A stretch of DNA of 64,000 nucleotides from JBDHDH01 sp039591615. GTDB lineage: Bacteria > Gemmatimonadota > Gemmatimonadetes > Gemmatimonadales > GWC2-71-9. Below, piece after piece: positions 26,740 to 34,287 of this stretch; position 1 is the first letter of the stretch; every line of letters begins with the position of its first letter. A program made the translations under genes and the position numbers. A model generated the notes under the pieces. The model saw only the letters and a list, made by a program, of their open reading frames with translations. It did not search any database and was not told the origin of the DNA. The stretch is taken from assembly GCA_039591615.1 (NCBI GenBank), contig JBDHDH010000011.1, positions 1 to 64,000 on the forward strand, in the 5' to 3' direction.

Positions 26740-26768
26740 CGGGGCCACCCCGGAAGGGGCTGACCCCG
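26740..26768 (-). promoter_or_regulatory. Nested hairpin between csp and rpsU, copy 1
   Basis: GGGG-CCA-CCCC-GGAA-GGGG-CTGA-CCCC forms two nested stems in the 96-base csp-rpsU gap. There is no T-run, so it may tune rpsU expression or mark RNA processing instead of ending transcription. A similar hairpin occupies the same gap in the second copy (33395-33427). Confidence 0.5.
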
Positions 26769-26798
26769 CCTTGCACTCAGTGTTTGGGCGTGATCGGC

Positions 26799-27011
26799 TT
26801 ACGCAGAAACCACACTGACGTTTTGGGCTGCCGGGCCTTTCTGGCCCTGCACGACGTCAAACTCCACCTGCTCCCCCTCGCGCAGCGACTTGAAGCCTGC
26901 GCCGCTGATGGCGGAGTGATGCACGAAGACGTCCTTCTCACCGTCCTCCCGCGTGATGAAGCCGAAGCCCTTCTGATCGTTGAACCACTTCACGGTTCCT
27001 CGGGTACGCAT
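26799..27011 (-). CDS. Cold-shock domain protein, copy 1
   Basis: A 70-residue CspA-family protein with AAGGAG about 7 nt before the ATG. Both RNA-binding motifs are intact: KGFGFI (RNP1) and DVFVHH (RNP2), with the full five-strand fold length. It binds single-stranded RNA or DNA and likely acts as an RNA chaperone. It leads a csp-rpsU unit. Its long 5' leader carries a conserved hairpin also seen before the second copy, which suggests control at the level of the mRNA. It differs from copy 2 by only a few residues. Confidence 0.97.
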   Translation of the reverse strand: MRTRGTVKWFNDQKGFGFITREDGEKDVFVHHSAISGAGFKSLREGEQVEFDVVQGQKGPAAQNVSVVSA

Positions 27012-27082
27012 TCCGTACTCCTTTTGGTGTTGTGATGTTCGTCGGAGTCCGGTCGTACCGTACAAGCCGATCGCCCATCGTT

Positions 27083-27171
27083 TTCCGCGGTATCGTGGCC
27101 CCCGCGTCGGGCTGCCGCCTCAGGCGGCGTTTGAGGCATAAAAAAGAAGGCCCGCGTCGCTGCCAGGCCCT
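27083..27171 (-). promoter_or_regulatory. Conserved csp leader with terminator-like hairpin, copy 1
   Basis: On the minus strand AGGGCCT (27171-27165) pairs with GGGCCTT (27153-27147), and a run of six Ts follows at 27145-27140. About 130 nt then remain to the csp start. The block CCCGCGTCGGGCTGCCGCC and the hairpin recur in the same order and spacing before the second csp gene, with paired changes in the stem. It looks like an attenuator or RNA switch. Confidence 0.6.
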
Positions 27172-27501
27172 CTCGCCATATCACTGGTACTGTGGCGCGC
27201 CTAGCGGGGCGCACCGAAACGCTGGTCCAATATAGCCGCGAGCCGCGCCTGGCGGTAGCCTGTTGGGGAGATCGGGATTGAACCACGTTATCGCCGACCC
27301 TGGACCACTGGGCTCGCCTCGACCGGACCTCGCGTGTGGGGCGACATCCACGTCCAGCGGGACCTCCGCGTGATCCACCAACACCCGGTCCCCGCGCCCA
27401 GAGCTCCGGATACCCCCGAACCAAACCCCGAAACCCGCGAGCCGACTTGGGGCTCGGGACGGTGGCCGCCGAGATGCGCGTTCGCTGCGTTTGGGCGACC
27501 T
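27172..27501. other. Intergenic stretch between coiled-coil gene and csp leader
   Basis: No gene is supported here. The minus strand has a TATATT motif near 27230 that could be the -10 box of the csp promoter. A short open frame at 27181-27384 on the minus strand lacks a ribosome site and any recognisable motif. Confidence 0.4.
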
Positions 27502-30162
27502 TCAGCTCGCGTTCGCGATCGTTGCCTGTTGCTGCTGCACGTCGCCTTCTTCCCGGAGCTCGGCAAGCGCCGAACGGAGTCGTCCCGTCACTTCCCGCTC
27601 TTCCCGCAACGTCTCGATGAGCGCTTCCGACTGCTTGAGGAGGAACTTGAGCGAACCAGCTTTCTCCACCGCGTGGTCCACGATCACTTTCTGGCCCTGC
27701 AGCGTCTCGAGGGTCGACCGGATATCGATGAGCACTGCTTCTGCACGAGCAAGCCGATGCTCGGCCTGTTCCATCTGCCGCTTCCGGTGGTCCAGCGTGT
27801 CGGCTGCAGCTTCCGCCTCGTGGAACCGTTCCAGCACCGAATCCAGGATCGTGCGAGTCTCCGCGACCTCGTTCTGCGCCTCGGTGGTCCTGCGTACGTC
27901 ACTCGCGGTACGTTCTGCCACTGCGGACAGGCGGTCGATCTCCGCCTGGATCGCCTCCACCGTCGCTTGCCGGCGGGCGATCTGGTCCAGAGAATGCACG
28001 ACCCCCGGCTCTGCCAGCTCCCACTTGGCGAGACGCTCTTCGAAGTTCTCGATCCGCTTCTCGACAAACCGTAAGGCGCTCGCACGCTCCTCGAGCTGCG
28101 ACGAGACCGAGGCCATCCGGATCGCCTGTTTGTCGGCGGAGGCCAGCGCCCCCGAGAGCCTGTTCACCCGTTCGTCCAGGTCCTGAACCGCTGCCGCCGC
28201 TTCCTGCCGCAGTGCAGACGCGCGCCCCAGATCCTCCATTCCCTCGTCGAGGGCCTGCTGCCGCTGCTCCACCTCCTCGCGGAGGCGGCGCATCCGTGTG
28301 GCCAGCCCCTCGACTTGCTCGCAACGCCCCTCGACGGCGGCGACGGCCTCCCCCACCTCGGTCACGCCTCGTTCTGCCTCCTCCACGGAGGCCGCGACCC
28401 CCGACATCGTCTTGGCGAGCCGCTCCGCCTCTTCCGCCTGGACGGAGAGCGACCCAAACTGCTGCTCCACGGACTCCATGCGAGAAAGCAACCGCTGACT
28501 CCGCTCGTCCAGTGTGCCCCCCAACGCCGTGAGTTCCGTGAGCCGCTTGTGGATCTCCTTCACGAAGCCCCTCCGGGCATCGATGGCCGACAGCGCCTCG
28601 TTTATCCGGTGCACTTGCCTCTGCGCGAAGTCGATGGTCGGACGCATCTTGTTCAATGCGGCCACCTGCCCGCGCAGCCCGTCCAGCGACTGCTGCACGC
28701 CGGCCAACCAGCTCTGCGTCTCGCTCTGACTCTCCCGCATCCGCCCGATATCGCTCTGCGCCACCCGCACTTGCTCGAGACCGTCCATCACTAGGGCGTG
28801 ACTCCGGCTCAAGCTCTCGAAGTCACGGAGCGCGGTCTCCAACGCCGGACGGACTTCTTCGATCCGCCCGACCCCGTCACGGGCCTCCGTCACGAGGTCG
28901 TCGAGATCCGCCAACTCGCGACGCACGGTTCGAGCCTTCCTCGCCTCATCCTCCAGACCCACGATGTCCTGATGGAGCGACTCCACTTGCATCGCGAGGG
29001 ATTCCGCCTGGGACTGCACCGCACCGAGCGTCTGGCTCGATTCGTTGAGCGCACGGAAGCGGTGCTCGAAGTCGGCCAGGCCGCTCCGGAGATCCACCAT
29101 ACGCTGGCTCACCGTGTCGACCCCTTGCTTCTCGGACTCGAGCCGGTCGACACTCCTCCGCGCCTCTTCGCGCAGCGCGGCCAGGGCCCGACCGGTGGTT
29201 TCCTGCCGCTCGTCGATCTCCCGCTGCCGCGCCGCGATCTCCTCGGAACGTTCGACCACGCTGGTGTGCAGGCGCTTGATCTCTGCGAGCCGGGTCTGCA
29301 GACCGCCCATGGTCTTCGCCTGTTCTTGCTGCTGCCGAAGACCGGCATTCACCCGTCGCACGAGCCCGTCGAGGGTCTCCGCCCGATCGATGGCTTGGTC
29401 CGCGACGGTACGCTGCTCCTCGAGCGTTGCCACCTTCTGCGTGATGTACTCGGCCAGGGCCTCGAGCGTGCTCAGCTCCTGCTTCGTGTCGCGCACGCTC
29501 GCGGCGAGCTCGCTCAGCCGCGCGAGCGACTCCTCGAGCTTTGCCACGCGGCGCTCCCCATGCTCCAGGACCCGGTCGAGCCGCGCACGCCGTTGTTCGA
29601 AGGCGCCGAGCTGCGAGGTCGCTTGCTCCTGGCCGCGTACGATCTTGTCGTGCTGCGTCCGGATGCGGCCGACCTCGTCGAACAACCCCCTCACCGTGCC
29701 AGACAGGTTGTCGGCATCCACCCGCACTCGCTCGAACGGATCCTTCATCTCGAGAAACGTTGAGAGCTCGTCCTTGAGGCAGAGGGCCAGGTCCGCCTTG
29801 TGTGCAATCTCCTCGATCTGCAAACGGATGCGCTCTGCGTCCTCGACCGTGTGAGCCACGCGCGCCTCGGTGCGCCTGTGGCTCTTGGTGAGTTCGTCAG
29901 TCTGGGCTGTCAGCTCCCTGGCGCGCGTCGCGAGCTGCCCGAACCCGGACAGGCTTTGCTCGAGACTTTCCACACGCGCTGCCAGGGCGGAGACTCTCCC
30001 TTCCGCTTTGGCAATGGGCTCCGCGAAGTTCTGGAGCCGAGCGGCGAGGGCCTCGAAGCTCGCCCGCTCCAGTTGCATCTCGGCTAGGATGGCTCGGAGC
30101 TCCTGGGGAAGCTCCTCCATCTTCGATGAGTTGCCTAGCAAGGTCTTGAGAATATGGGACAT
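27502..30162 (-). CDS. Giant coiled-coil protein of unknown function
   Basis: An 886-residue protein starting at ATG 30162 with GAGGAG upstream. Nearly the whole chain is heptad-patterned coiled coil (for example LAARVESLEQSLSG, LQIEEIAHKADLALCL, VESLHQDIVGLEDEARKART). There is no Walker A or B motif, so it is not an SMC ATPase, and no signal peptide or membrane helix, so it is cytoplasmic. It begins MSHILKTLLGNSSKMEELPQ. A cytoskeletal or scaffold role is inferred. A near-perfect TGTGA-N6-TCACT site lies about 150 bases upstream, shared with the TPR paralogues. Confidence 0.8.
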   Translation of the reverse strand: MSHILKTLLGNSSKMEELPQELRAILAEMQLERASFEALAARLQNFAEPIAKAEGRVSALAARVESLEQSLSGFGQLATRARELTAQTDELTKSHRRTEARVAHTVEDAERIRLQIEEIAHKADLALCLKDELSTFLEMKDPFERVRVDADNLSGTVRGLFDEVGRIRTQHDKIVRGQEQATSQLGAFEQRRARLDRVLEHGERRVAKLEESLARLSELAASVRDTKQELSTLEALAEYITQKVATLEEQRTVADQAIDRAETLDGLVRRVNAGLRQQQEQAKTMGGLQTRLAEIKRLHTSVVERSEEIAARQREIDERQETTGRALAALREEARRSVDRLESEKQGVDTVSQRMVDLRSGLADFEHRFRALNESSQTLGAVQSQAESLAMQVESLHQDIVGLEDEARKARTVRRELADLDDLVTEARDGVGRIEEVRPALETALRDFESLSRSHALVMDGLEQVRVAQSDIGRMRESQSETQSWLAGVQQSLDGLRGQVAALNKMRPTIDFAQRQVHRINEALSAIDARRGFVKEIHKRLTELTALGGTLDERSQRLLSRMESVEQQFGSLSVQAEEAERLAKTMSGVAASVEEAERGVTEVGEAVAAVEGRCEQVEGLATRMRRLREEVEQRQQALDEGMEDLGRASALRQEAAAAVQDLDERVNRLSGALASADKQAIRMASVSSQLEERASALRFVEKRIENFEERLAKWELAEPGVVHSLDQIARRQATVEAIQAEIDRLSAVAERTASDVRRTTEAQNEVAETRTILDSVLERFHEAEAAADTLDHRKRQMEQAEHRLARAEAVLIDIRSTLETLQGQKVIVDHAVEKAGSLKFLLKQSEALIETLREEREVTGRLRSALAELREEGDVQQQQATIANAS

Positions 30163-30513
30163 GACCGGGTTCTCCTCGGGAGCCTCTGCTCATGTGGACG
30201 CCGGTCGATTTCGGTGCCCGCGGTGTTGCGGGACCGCGAACCAACCCGCGTCCGCATAAGATTGGAAGAAAGGTGCACCCGTCTCCGTACGACCCTACCA
30301 AGCCGATATGTGACGAATCTCACTAAACCCACCCGTCTGGAGCCACGACCCCGACCCTGACTAGCCACAGCCCACGCCCCGGGGGTGAGACCGCCCTGGC
30401 ATCCGACGCCGAGGGCGACCGGGATACGTGCGACGCGCGGGGAGGCTTACGGCAACCGCGAGGGATGGGTGGGGGGGGATACGGGACCGGCCCCCCCACT
30501 CTCCCTCCCATGC
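30163..30513. other. Intergenic region with CRP-like site
   Basis: No gene is supported. It holds the promoter region of the coiled-coil gene, including the palindrome at 30309-30324, and the end of the M28 peptidase transcript. A C/G-rich stretch near 30470-30500 could form a loose hairpin. Confidence 0.5.
30309..30324. promoter_or_regulatory. CRP/FNR-like operator upstream of coiled-coil gene
   Basis: TGTGACGAATCTCACT differs by one base from the classical TGTGA-N6-TCACA palindrome. It lies about 150 bases upstream of the ATG at 30162. The same motif, with the closely similar centre CGGATC, occurs before the TPR gene at 34288-35475. Confidence 0.55.
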
Positions 30514-32628
30514 TCATGGCCGAATCAGCTCCGTACCCACCGCGTTCTGGAGGAACTCCAGCACGGCATCCGGCGAGACGGTTCCGTAATAATGGCTCCC
30601 CGCCTCTCGTGCCTCCGCGGCGACGTACCGGTAGATGTCGAGTCCGCTGCGGTCGCCGCTCACGGCGTTCAGTACCTCGAAGGCCATCAGCGGGTGGAGC
30701 CCACGGACACCCCCGATGTCACCACGCTTCTCGTGGAACTCCTGGGGTCCACCCACCAGCACCGGGCGCATGCCCGCGAGCCGACGCTCCACCTCCGACA
30801 GCTGCCGCCGCGGCGACGGTCTCCCTCCCGTTGCGCGCTGATACGCTCCTTCGACTTCCCGCAGGATCCCGCGTTCGCGAGTCGCCAGTTCTTCCATGAG
30901 AGCGGGGACGAGCCGGCTACCGCTTTCGCCGATCTCACCCAGCGAACGGACGGCCGCCCGCTCGCGCTCTGCAGCGAACCGGACCTGGTCCACCGCCTTG
31001 AGGTACGCGGCCGCCTTGTCATCGGCAGTTGCGATCCACGACAGGCCAAGGCGCAGGTTGCGGCCCAGGCGCTCCACGCCCCGGCCAACCGTCTCGGCGG
31101 CCAGCACCGACATGCTCCCGCTATCAGCTATGGCCATGGCATAGCCGATCAGCGCCGCTGCCGCTGCATTCCGGCCCAATTGGGTCGGGTCCACGTTCCA
31201 CAGATCGTCATCGCTGGAGTGGACGAATCGGTCGGGCATGTTGGTGAACGTGACTCCGGGCACACCAATGGGTGTCTCGGTGAACGTCATGTGGTCGGTG
31301 TTGTTGTGGAAGAAGACGACGTCTGCGTTGTAACGATGATCGCTGCCGCGATGCGCTAGGTGTGGCTTGGGGTAGAACGGAACTCCCGCCTGGAGCTGGG
31401 CCAGTTCGAACGTGTTTGCTGCCACCATGTACTCGACCACCGCCTCCACCACGTCGTTGAAGAAGTGAAACCGGGTTGCCGGCAGGCGGGTGATGTTTTG
31501 CTTGCGCATCACGTCCTGCGCCTGATTGGCGCCCACCATATCCTGGTTGATGTTCACCCAGATCTCGTCTGGTGCATCCGGGTGATCCGCAAAGTACTGT
31601 CGCTGACTCGAGATTTCGGTAACCCACCAGAATCGGAGGTTGCGACGGGGCCGAGGAACGCGGCCCTCCTCGATCAACCGGTTCAGGGCCCTCGCAACCT
31701 CGAGCGTGCTGGCCGTGCCGCTGGCATCATCGTTGGCGGAGGTTCCCTCTTCCTGGAGGTGTCCGGTGAAGACGATGTCCTGCCCCACCCCTGGATCAGC
31801 GCCGCGGATGTACCCCTCGACCATGACCTGCCACGGCTCGGGGCCGTGCTTGGACGCGAACGCCGCATCCACGAAAGCCCGAACCCTCACCGGCTCATCT
31901 GCACCCTGGAGCAGCGCTCGCAGATCCGCTCCGCCGTCCAACGAGAGACCGAAGGCGAACGTCGGCTCGCAGTCTCCCAATCCCACACTCGGCAGACCGA
32001 TCCAGCGCAGCTGGTCGGGACGGGCTCTCCCGCCCCCGTTGATTCCGTTGTCCGATGCAAAAGGGCTGGGATACCAGATGACGCCGAGCGCTCCCCGCGC
32101 ACAGACTGCCTCTTCCATGGCGCCAAACAGTGAGCCGAAGGTGAGGACCACCTTTCCCGAGACGTCCCTGCCCTCGTAGTCGGCATCCGAGCCCGCTCCG
32201 ATATCCACCAACTCCGCCGTCACGTCGGCGCTATGGCTGTAGTCCGCGAGGTGCAGCGCCGACTGCAGCGTGCTGGCAATCCGCATCGGCTCCGGTTCCA
32301 CGATCCAGAGATCGGCAAAGCGTGCGTTCCAGGGGCGCGTGGTAGACGTCTGCCTGATGAGCGTGACGTCACTGAGGCCGTACTCCCTCGCCTTTCGCTC
32401 ATAGTATTCCGCCACCCGCCACAGGTTGTCGTGGCCGCCTCGAGGCCTGTGGAATTGCGTCATGAAGCGAATGTGCTCGTAGGCTGCGTCACCCGAGACC
32501 TCCTGGGTGATGAGCTGGATGGCACGATGGTCGAGGACAGATAGCTCCTGTCCATCGGCGTTGCCGATGACAGCACCAGTCAGCAGAGTCACGAACGTCG
32601 CAGTGCGGCAGGGTGTCGATGGTTTCAT
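30514..32628 (-). CDS. Secreted M28-family metallopeptidase with PA domain
   Basis: A 704-residue exported protein (signal peptide to about residue 27, IGNADGQ). Residues 130-240 look like a PA insert. The M28 metal site includes His290 and Asp300/301 in FTGHLQEEGTSANDDASG, an acidic VTEISS segment near 345, a QDMVG Asp near 375 and a late His in the GSDHR or NNTDH segment. The motifs fit zinc aminopeptidases that act on peptides outside the cell. The C-terminal 200 residues are helical and unassigned. The promoter should lie in the 310-base gap upstream. Confidence 0.9.
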   Translation of the reverse strand: MKPSTPCRTATFVTLLTGAVIGNADGQELSVLDHRAIQLITQEVSGDAAYEHIRFMTQFHRPRGGHDNLWRVAEYYERKAREYGLSDVTLIRQTSTTRPWNARFADLWIVEPEPMRIASTLQSALHLADYSHSADVTAELVDIGAGSDADYEGRDVSGKVVLTFGSLFGAMEEAVCARGALGVIWYPSPFASDNGINGGGRARPDQLRWIGLPSVGLGDCEPTFAFGLSLDGGADLRALLQGADEPVRVRAFVDAAFASKHGPEPWQVMVEGYIRGADPGVGQDIVFTGHLQEEGTSANDDASGTASTLEVARALNRLIEEGRVPRPRRNLRFWWVTEISSQRQYFADHPDAPDEIWVNINQDMVGANQAQDVMRKQNITRLPATRFHFFNDVVEAVVEYMVAANTFELAQLQAGVPFYPKPHLAHRGSDHRYNADVVFFHNNTDHMTFTETPIGVPGVTFTNMPDRFVHSSDDDLWNVDPTQLGRNAAAAALIGYAMAIADSGSMSVLAAETVGRGVERLGRNLRLGLSWIATADDKAAAYLKAVDQVRFAAERERAAVRSLGEIGESGSRLVPALMEELATRERGILREVEGAYQRATGGRPSPRRQLSEVERRLAGMRPVLVGGPQEFHEKRGDIGGVRGLHPLMAFEVLNAVSGDRSGLDIYRYVAAEAREAGSHYYGTVSPDAVLEFLQNAVGTELIRP

Positions 32629-32938
32629 CGTTCCGTTCCGGCGTGTGGGTTTGGATCGGTGCGTGTGGGGCGGTCGCCGAGGCCCCCGTACCTGGCAAGT
32701 ACGACAATCGCATGACCTCTCGAAGACCTTGCGGAGCCAGCCCGTGGAAGCAGCGATGAAATCTATTTGAGGCGAGAACCCGGGTGGGGAGAGTGACCCT
32801 TCATAAGGGGATCATCCCGTCCCCCTGAACGCCGGGGCTTCATCGCGCGATCCGAACATGGGTGGAGGATGAGGTTTGGGGGCGCCGCCCCGCGCCTCGG
32901 CGTGAAGCAGGGTTGACTTCCGGCGACAACGCCGGCAA
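32629..32938. other. Intergenic region upstream of M28 peptidase
   Basis: No gene is seen. It holds the M28 promoter region and, at its right end, the hairpin that follows infA. The repeated GGGG/CCCC runs near 32800-32830 could fold but have no clear role. Confidence 0.4.
32920..32935 (-). terminator. Hairpin directly after infA
   Basis: CCGGCG and CGCCGG form a 6-bp stem with a 4-base loop immediately downstream of the infA stop codon. There is no T-run, so termination is only suggested. Confidence 0.35.
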
Positions 32939-33160
32939 TCAGCCCTTGTGTCGATAGGTGATTCGCCCGCGGCTGAGGTCATACGGGGAGACCTCCACCG
33001 TCACCCGGTCTCCCGTGAGCACCCGGATGCGGAATCGTCTCATCTTGCCAGCGAGGGTGCAGAGCACGGTGTGGTCGTTCTCGAGGAGCACGCGGAACAT
33101 CGCATTGGGGAGTACCTCGGTTACGGTGCCCTCGAGCTGAATCGCGTCGCGAGACGGCAC
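32939..33160 (-). CDS. infA: Translation initiation factor IF-1
   Basis: A 73-residue protein read from a GTG at 33160, 9 bases after the rpsU stop codon. The single S1-like OB fold is complete: EGTVTEVLPNAMFRVLLEND, KMRRFRIRVLTGDRVTVEVSPYDLSRGRITYRHK. The usual HISGKMR is CTLAGKMR here, a small departure. IF-1 blocks the ribosomal A site during initiation. It is the last gene of a csp-rpsU-infA unit; the 9-base gap and poor Shine-Dalgarno suggest translational coupling to rpsU. The first csp-rpsU copy has no infA. Confidence 0.95.
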   Translation of the reverse strand: MPSRDAIQLEGTVTEVLPNAMFRVLLENDHTVLCTLAGKMRRFRIRVLTGDRVTVEVSPYDLSRGRITYRHKG

Positions 33161-33169
33161 GGCGACGCC

Positions 33170-33358
33170 CTAGCGGCGGCGTTGGCGGAGTCGGCGGCGC
33201 CTGGCGGCGGCCGCTTTCTTCCGCTTCGCCTCACTAGGCTTCACATAAAAGCGCTTCTGGCGCAGATCCTTCAGGACCCCTGAACGCTGGACCTTGCGGC
33301 GGAACACCTTGATGGCCCATTCTACCCCGTCGTTCTCACTAAGAATGATCTCGGTCAT
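33170..33358 (-). CDS. rpsU: Ribosomal protein bS21, copy 2
   Basis: A 62-residue protein with AGGAGAG before the ATG. It is nearly identical to copy 1 at 26508-26702 in its core (VEWAIKVFRRKVQRSGVLKDLRQKRF) but differs in the basic C-terminal tail, which is shorter (AAARRRRLRQRRR). It lies between a cold-shock gene 98 bases upstream and infA 9 bases downstream, so all three probably share a transcript. Two bS21 copies could give ribosomes of different initiation preference. That is inference. Confidence 0.97.
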   Translation of the reverse strand: MTEIILSENDGVEWAIKVFRRKVQRSGVLKDLRQKRFYVKPSEAKRKKAAAARRRRLRQRRR

Positions 33359-33394
33359 CGACTCTCCTGTACAAGTGCGAATCTCCACACGACA

Positions 33395-33427
33395 ACGGGG
33401 CCGCCCCGACGAGCGGGTTGGCCCCGT
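33395..33427 (-). promoter_or_regulatory. Hairpin between csp and rpsU, copy 2
   Basis: ACGGGGCC (33395-33402) pairs with GGCCCCGT (33420-33427), with a partly paired interior. It sits in the csp-rpsU gap like the hairpin of copy 1 and also lacks a T-run. Confidence 0.5.
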
Positions 33428-33456
33428 GAACCATGGACTCTCAAGAGGTGGTCAGA

Positions 33457-33666
33457 TCAGGCCACCACGTCGACGTTCTGCGCCGCCGGGCCCTTTTGGC
33501 CCTGCACAACGTCGAACTCCACCTGCTGCCCCTCGCGGAGGGACTTGAAACCGGTGCCGTTGATGGCGGTGTGATGGACGAAGACGTCTTTCTCGCCGTC
33601 CTCACGTGTGATGAATCCAAAGCCTTTTTGGTCGTTGAACCACTTCACGGTTCCTCGGACACGCAT
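33457..33666 (-). CDS. Cold-shock domain protein, copy 2
   Basis: A 69-residue CspA-family protein with AGGAG upstream of ATG 33666. RNP1 (KGFGFI) and RNP2 (DVFVHH) are intact. It differs from copy 1 mainly at VHHTAINGTG versus VHHSAISGAG and at the last residues. It heads the csp-rpsU-infA unit. The leader upstream carries the same hairpin and GC-rich block as copy 1. The likely role is RNA chaperone activity at low temperature or during growth shifts. Confidence 0.97.
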   Translation of the reverse strand: MRVRGTVKWFNDQKGFGFITREDGEKDVFVHHTAINGTGFKSLREGQQVEFDVVQGQKGPAAQNVDVVA

Positions 33667-33737
33667 ACCCTGCTCCTGATTGATGTTGGTGATGTTCGTC
33701 GGTGTCCGGTGAGACCGTCCTGACCGGCGTCCATCTT

Positions 33738-33830
33738 CTCCCGCGGCACGATCGCCCCCGCGTCGGGCTGCCGCCATCGCGGCGCTAATTAACAACAAAA
33801 AAGAGGACCGGCCTCGCTGCCAGGTCCCCT
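33738..33830 (-). promoter_or_regulatory. Conserved csp leader with terminator-like hairpin, copy 2
   Basis: On the minus strand AGGGGACC (33830-33823) pairs with GGTCCTCT further down, giving an 8-bp stem with one G-U. The loop starts TGGCAGCGA, as in copy 1. Six Ts follow at 33802-33797, then about 130 nt to the csp start. The block CCCGCGTCGGGCTGCCGCC is identical to copy 1. Stem changes between copies keep the pairing. Confidence 0.6.
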
Positions 33831-34287
33831 GAAGTGTCACTGGCGTCGTGGCGCCATGAGCCGAGTGCGCCGAACGCACCCCAAAAGTAGTAAGGGAGTG
33901 GCTCCTGCGCCACCCTCGGTGCCCCCGCTCCACTGGGGGCGGCCTCTGACGGCCCCTTCGGGACCGGGGCAGCAAGTCCTCGCCTCGCGAGTGCCCTTTG
34001 GAGGGGGTTCCTCTCTCCCACCGCGGGGGGCATGCAACGCCGTGGGGTCCATTGCCGCCATCATGCAACATCACGGGCGTCTGGGGCACCTCCACGGCCT
34101 CGTACCGGGGCTTGTCGGGCACACGGGACTAGCCCCGACACGCTGGGAGAGCCCTCGGAGAGCATCGAGGCGAACCTCTGGGCGGGAGTGACGATTTCGC
34201 TCCAAGCCTGCTCAGAAGGAGGAGAGGCTCACCGTCGCAGCAGGCGTGGGCAAGCGGGTGGCGTCAAGGGGCGCGTCATCACAGGCG
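33831..34287. other. Intergenic region upstream of csp copy 2
   Basis: No gene is supported. It should hold the csp-rpsU-infA promoter and the end of the TPR-like gene. It is rich in C/G runs, and short open frames here lack ribosome sites and motifs. Confidence 0.4.

Noticed and set aside
27241..27300. A GGTTCAATCCC stretch on the minus strand looked like a tRNA T-arm.
   Set aside because: No matching acceptor, anticodon or D arm surrounds it.
28798..29763. A long plus-strand open frame inside the coiled-coil gene.
   Set aside because: It is an antisense shadow of the coiled coil, with His/Arg/Leu-rich composition and no start signals.
27502..30162. The coiled-coil protein as a chromosome-segregation SMC ATPase.
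   Set aside because: It lacks Walker A, Walker B and the signature motif at both ends.
33785..34033. A minus-strand open frame upstream of csp copy 2.
   Set aside because: It overlaps the conserved leader hairpin, has no Shine-Dalgarno and matches nothing that I recognise.
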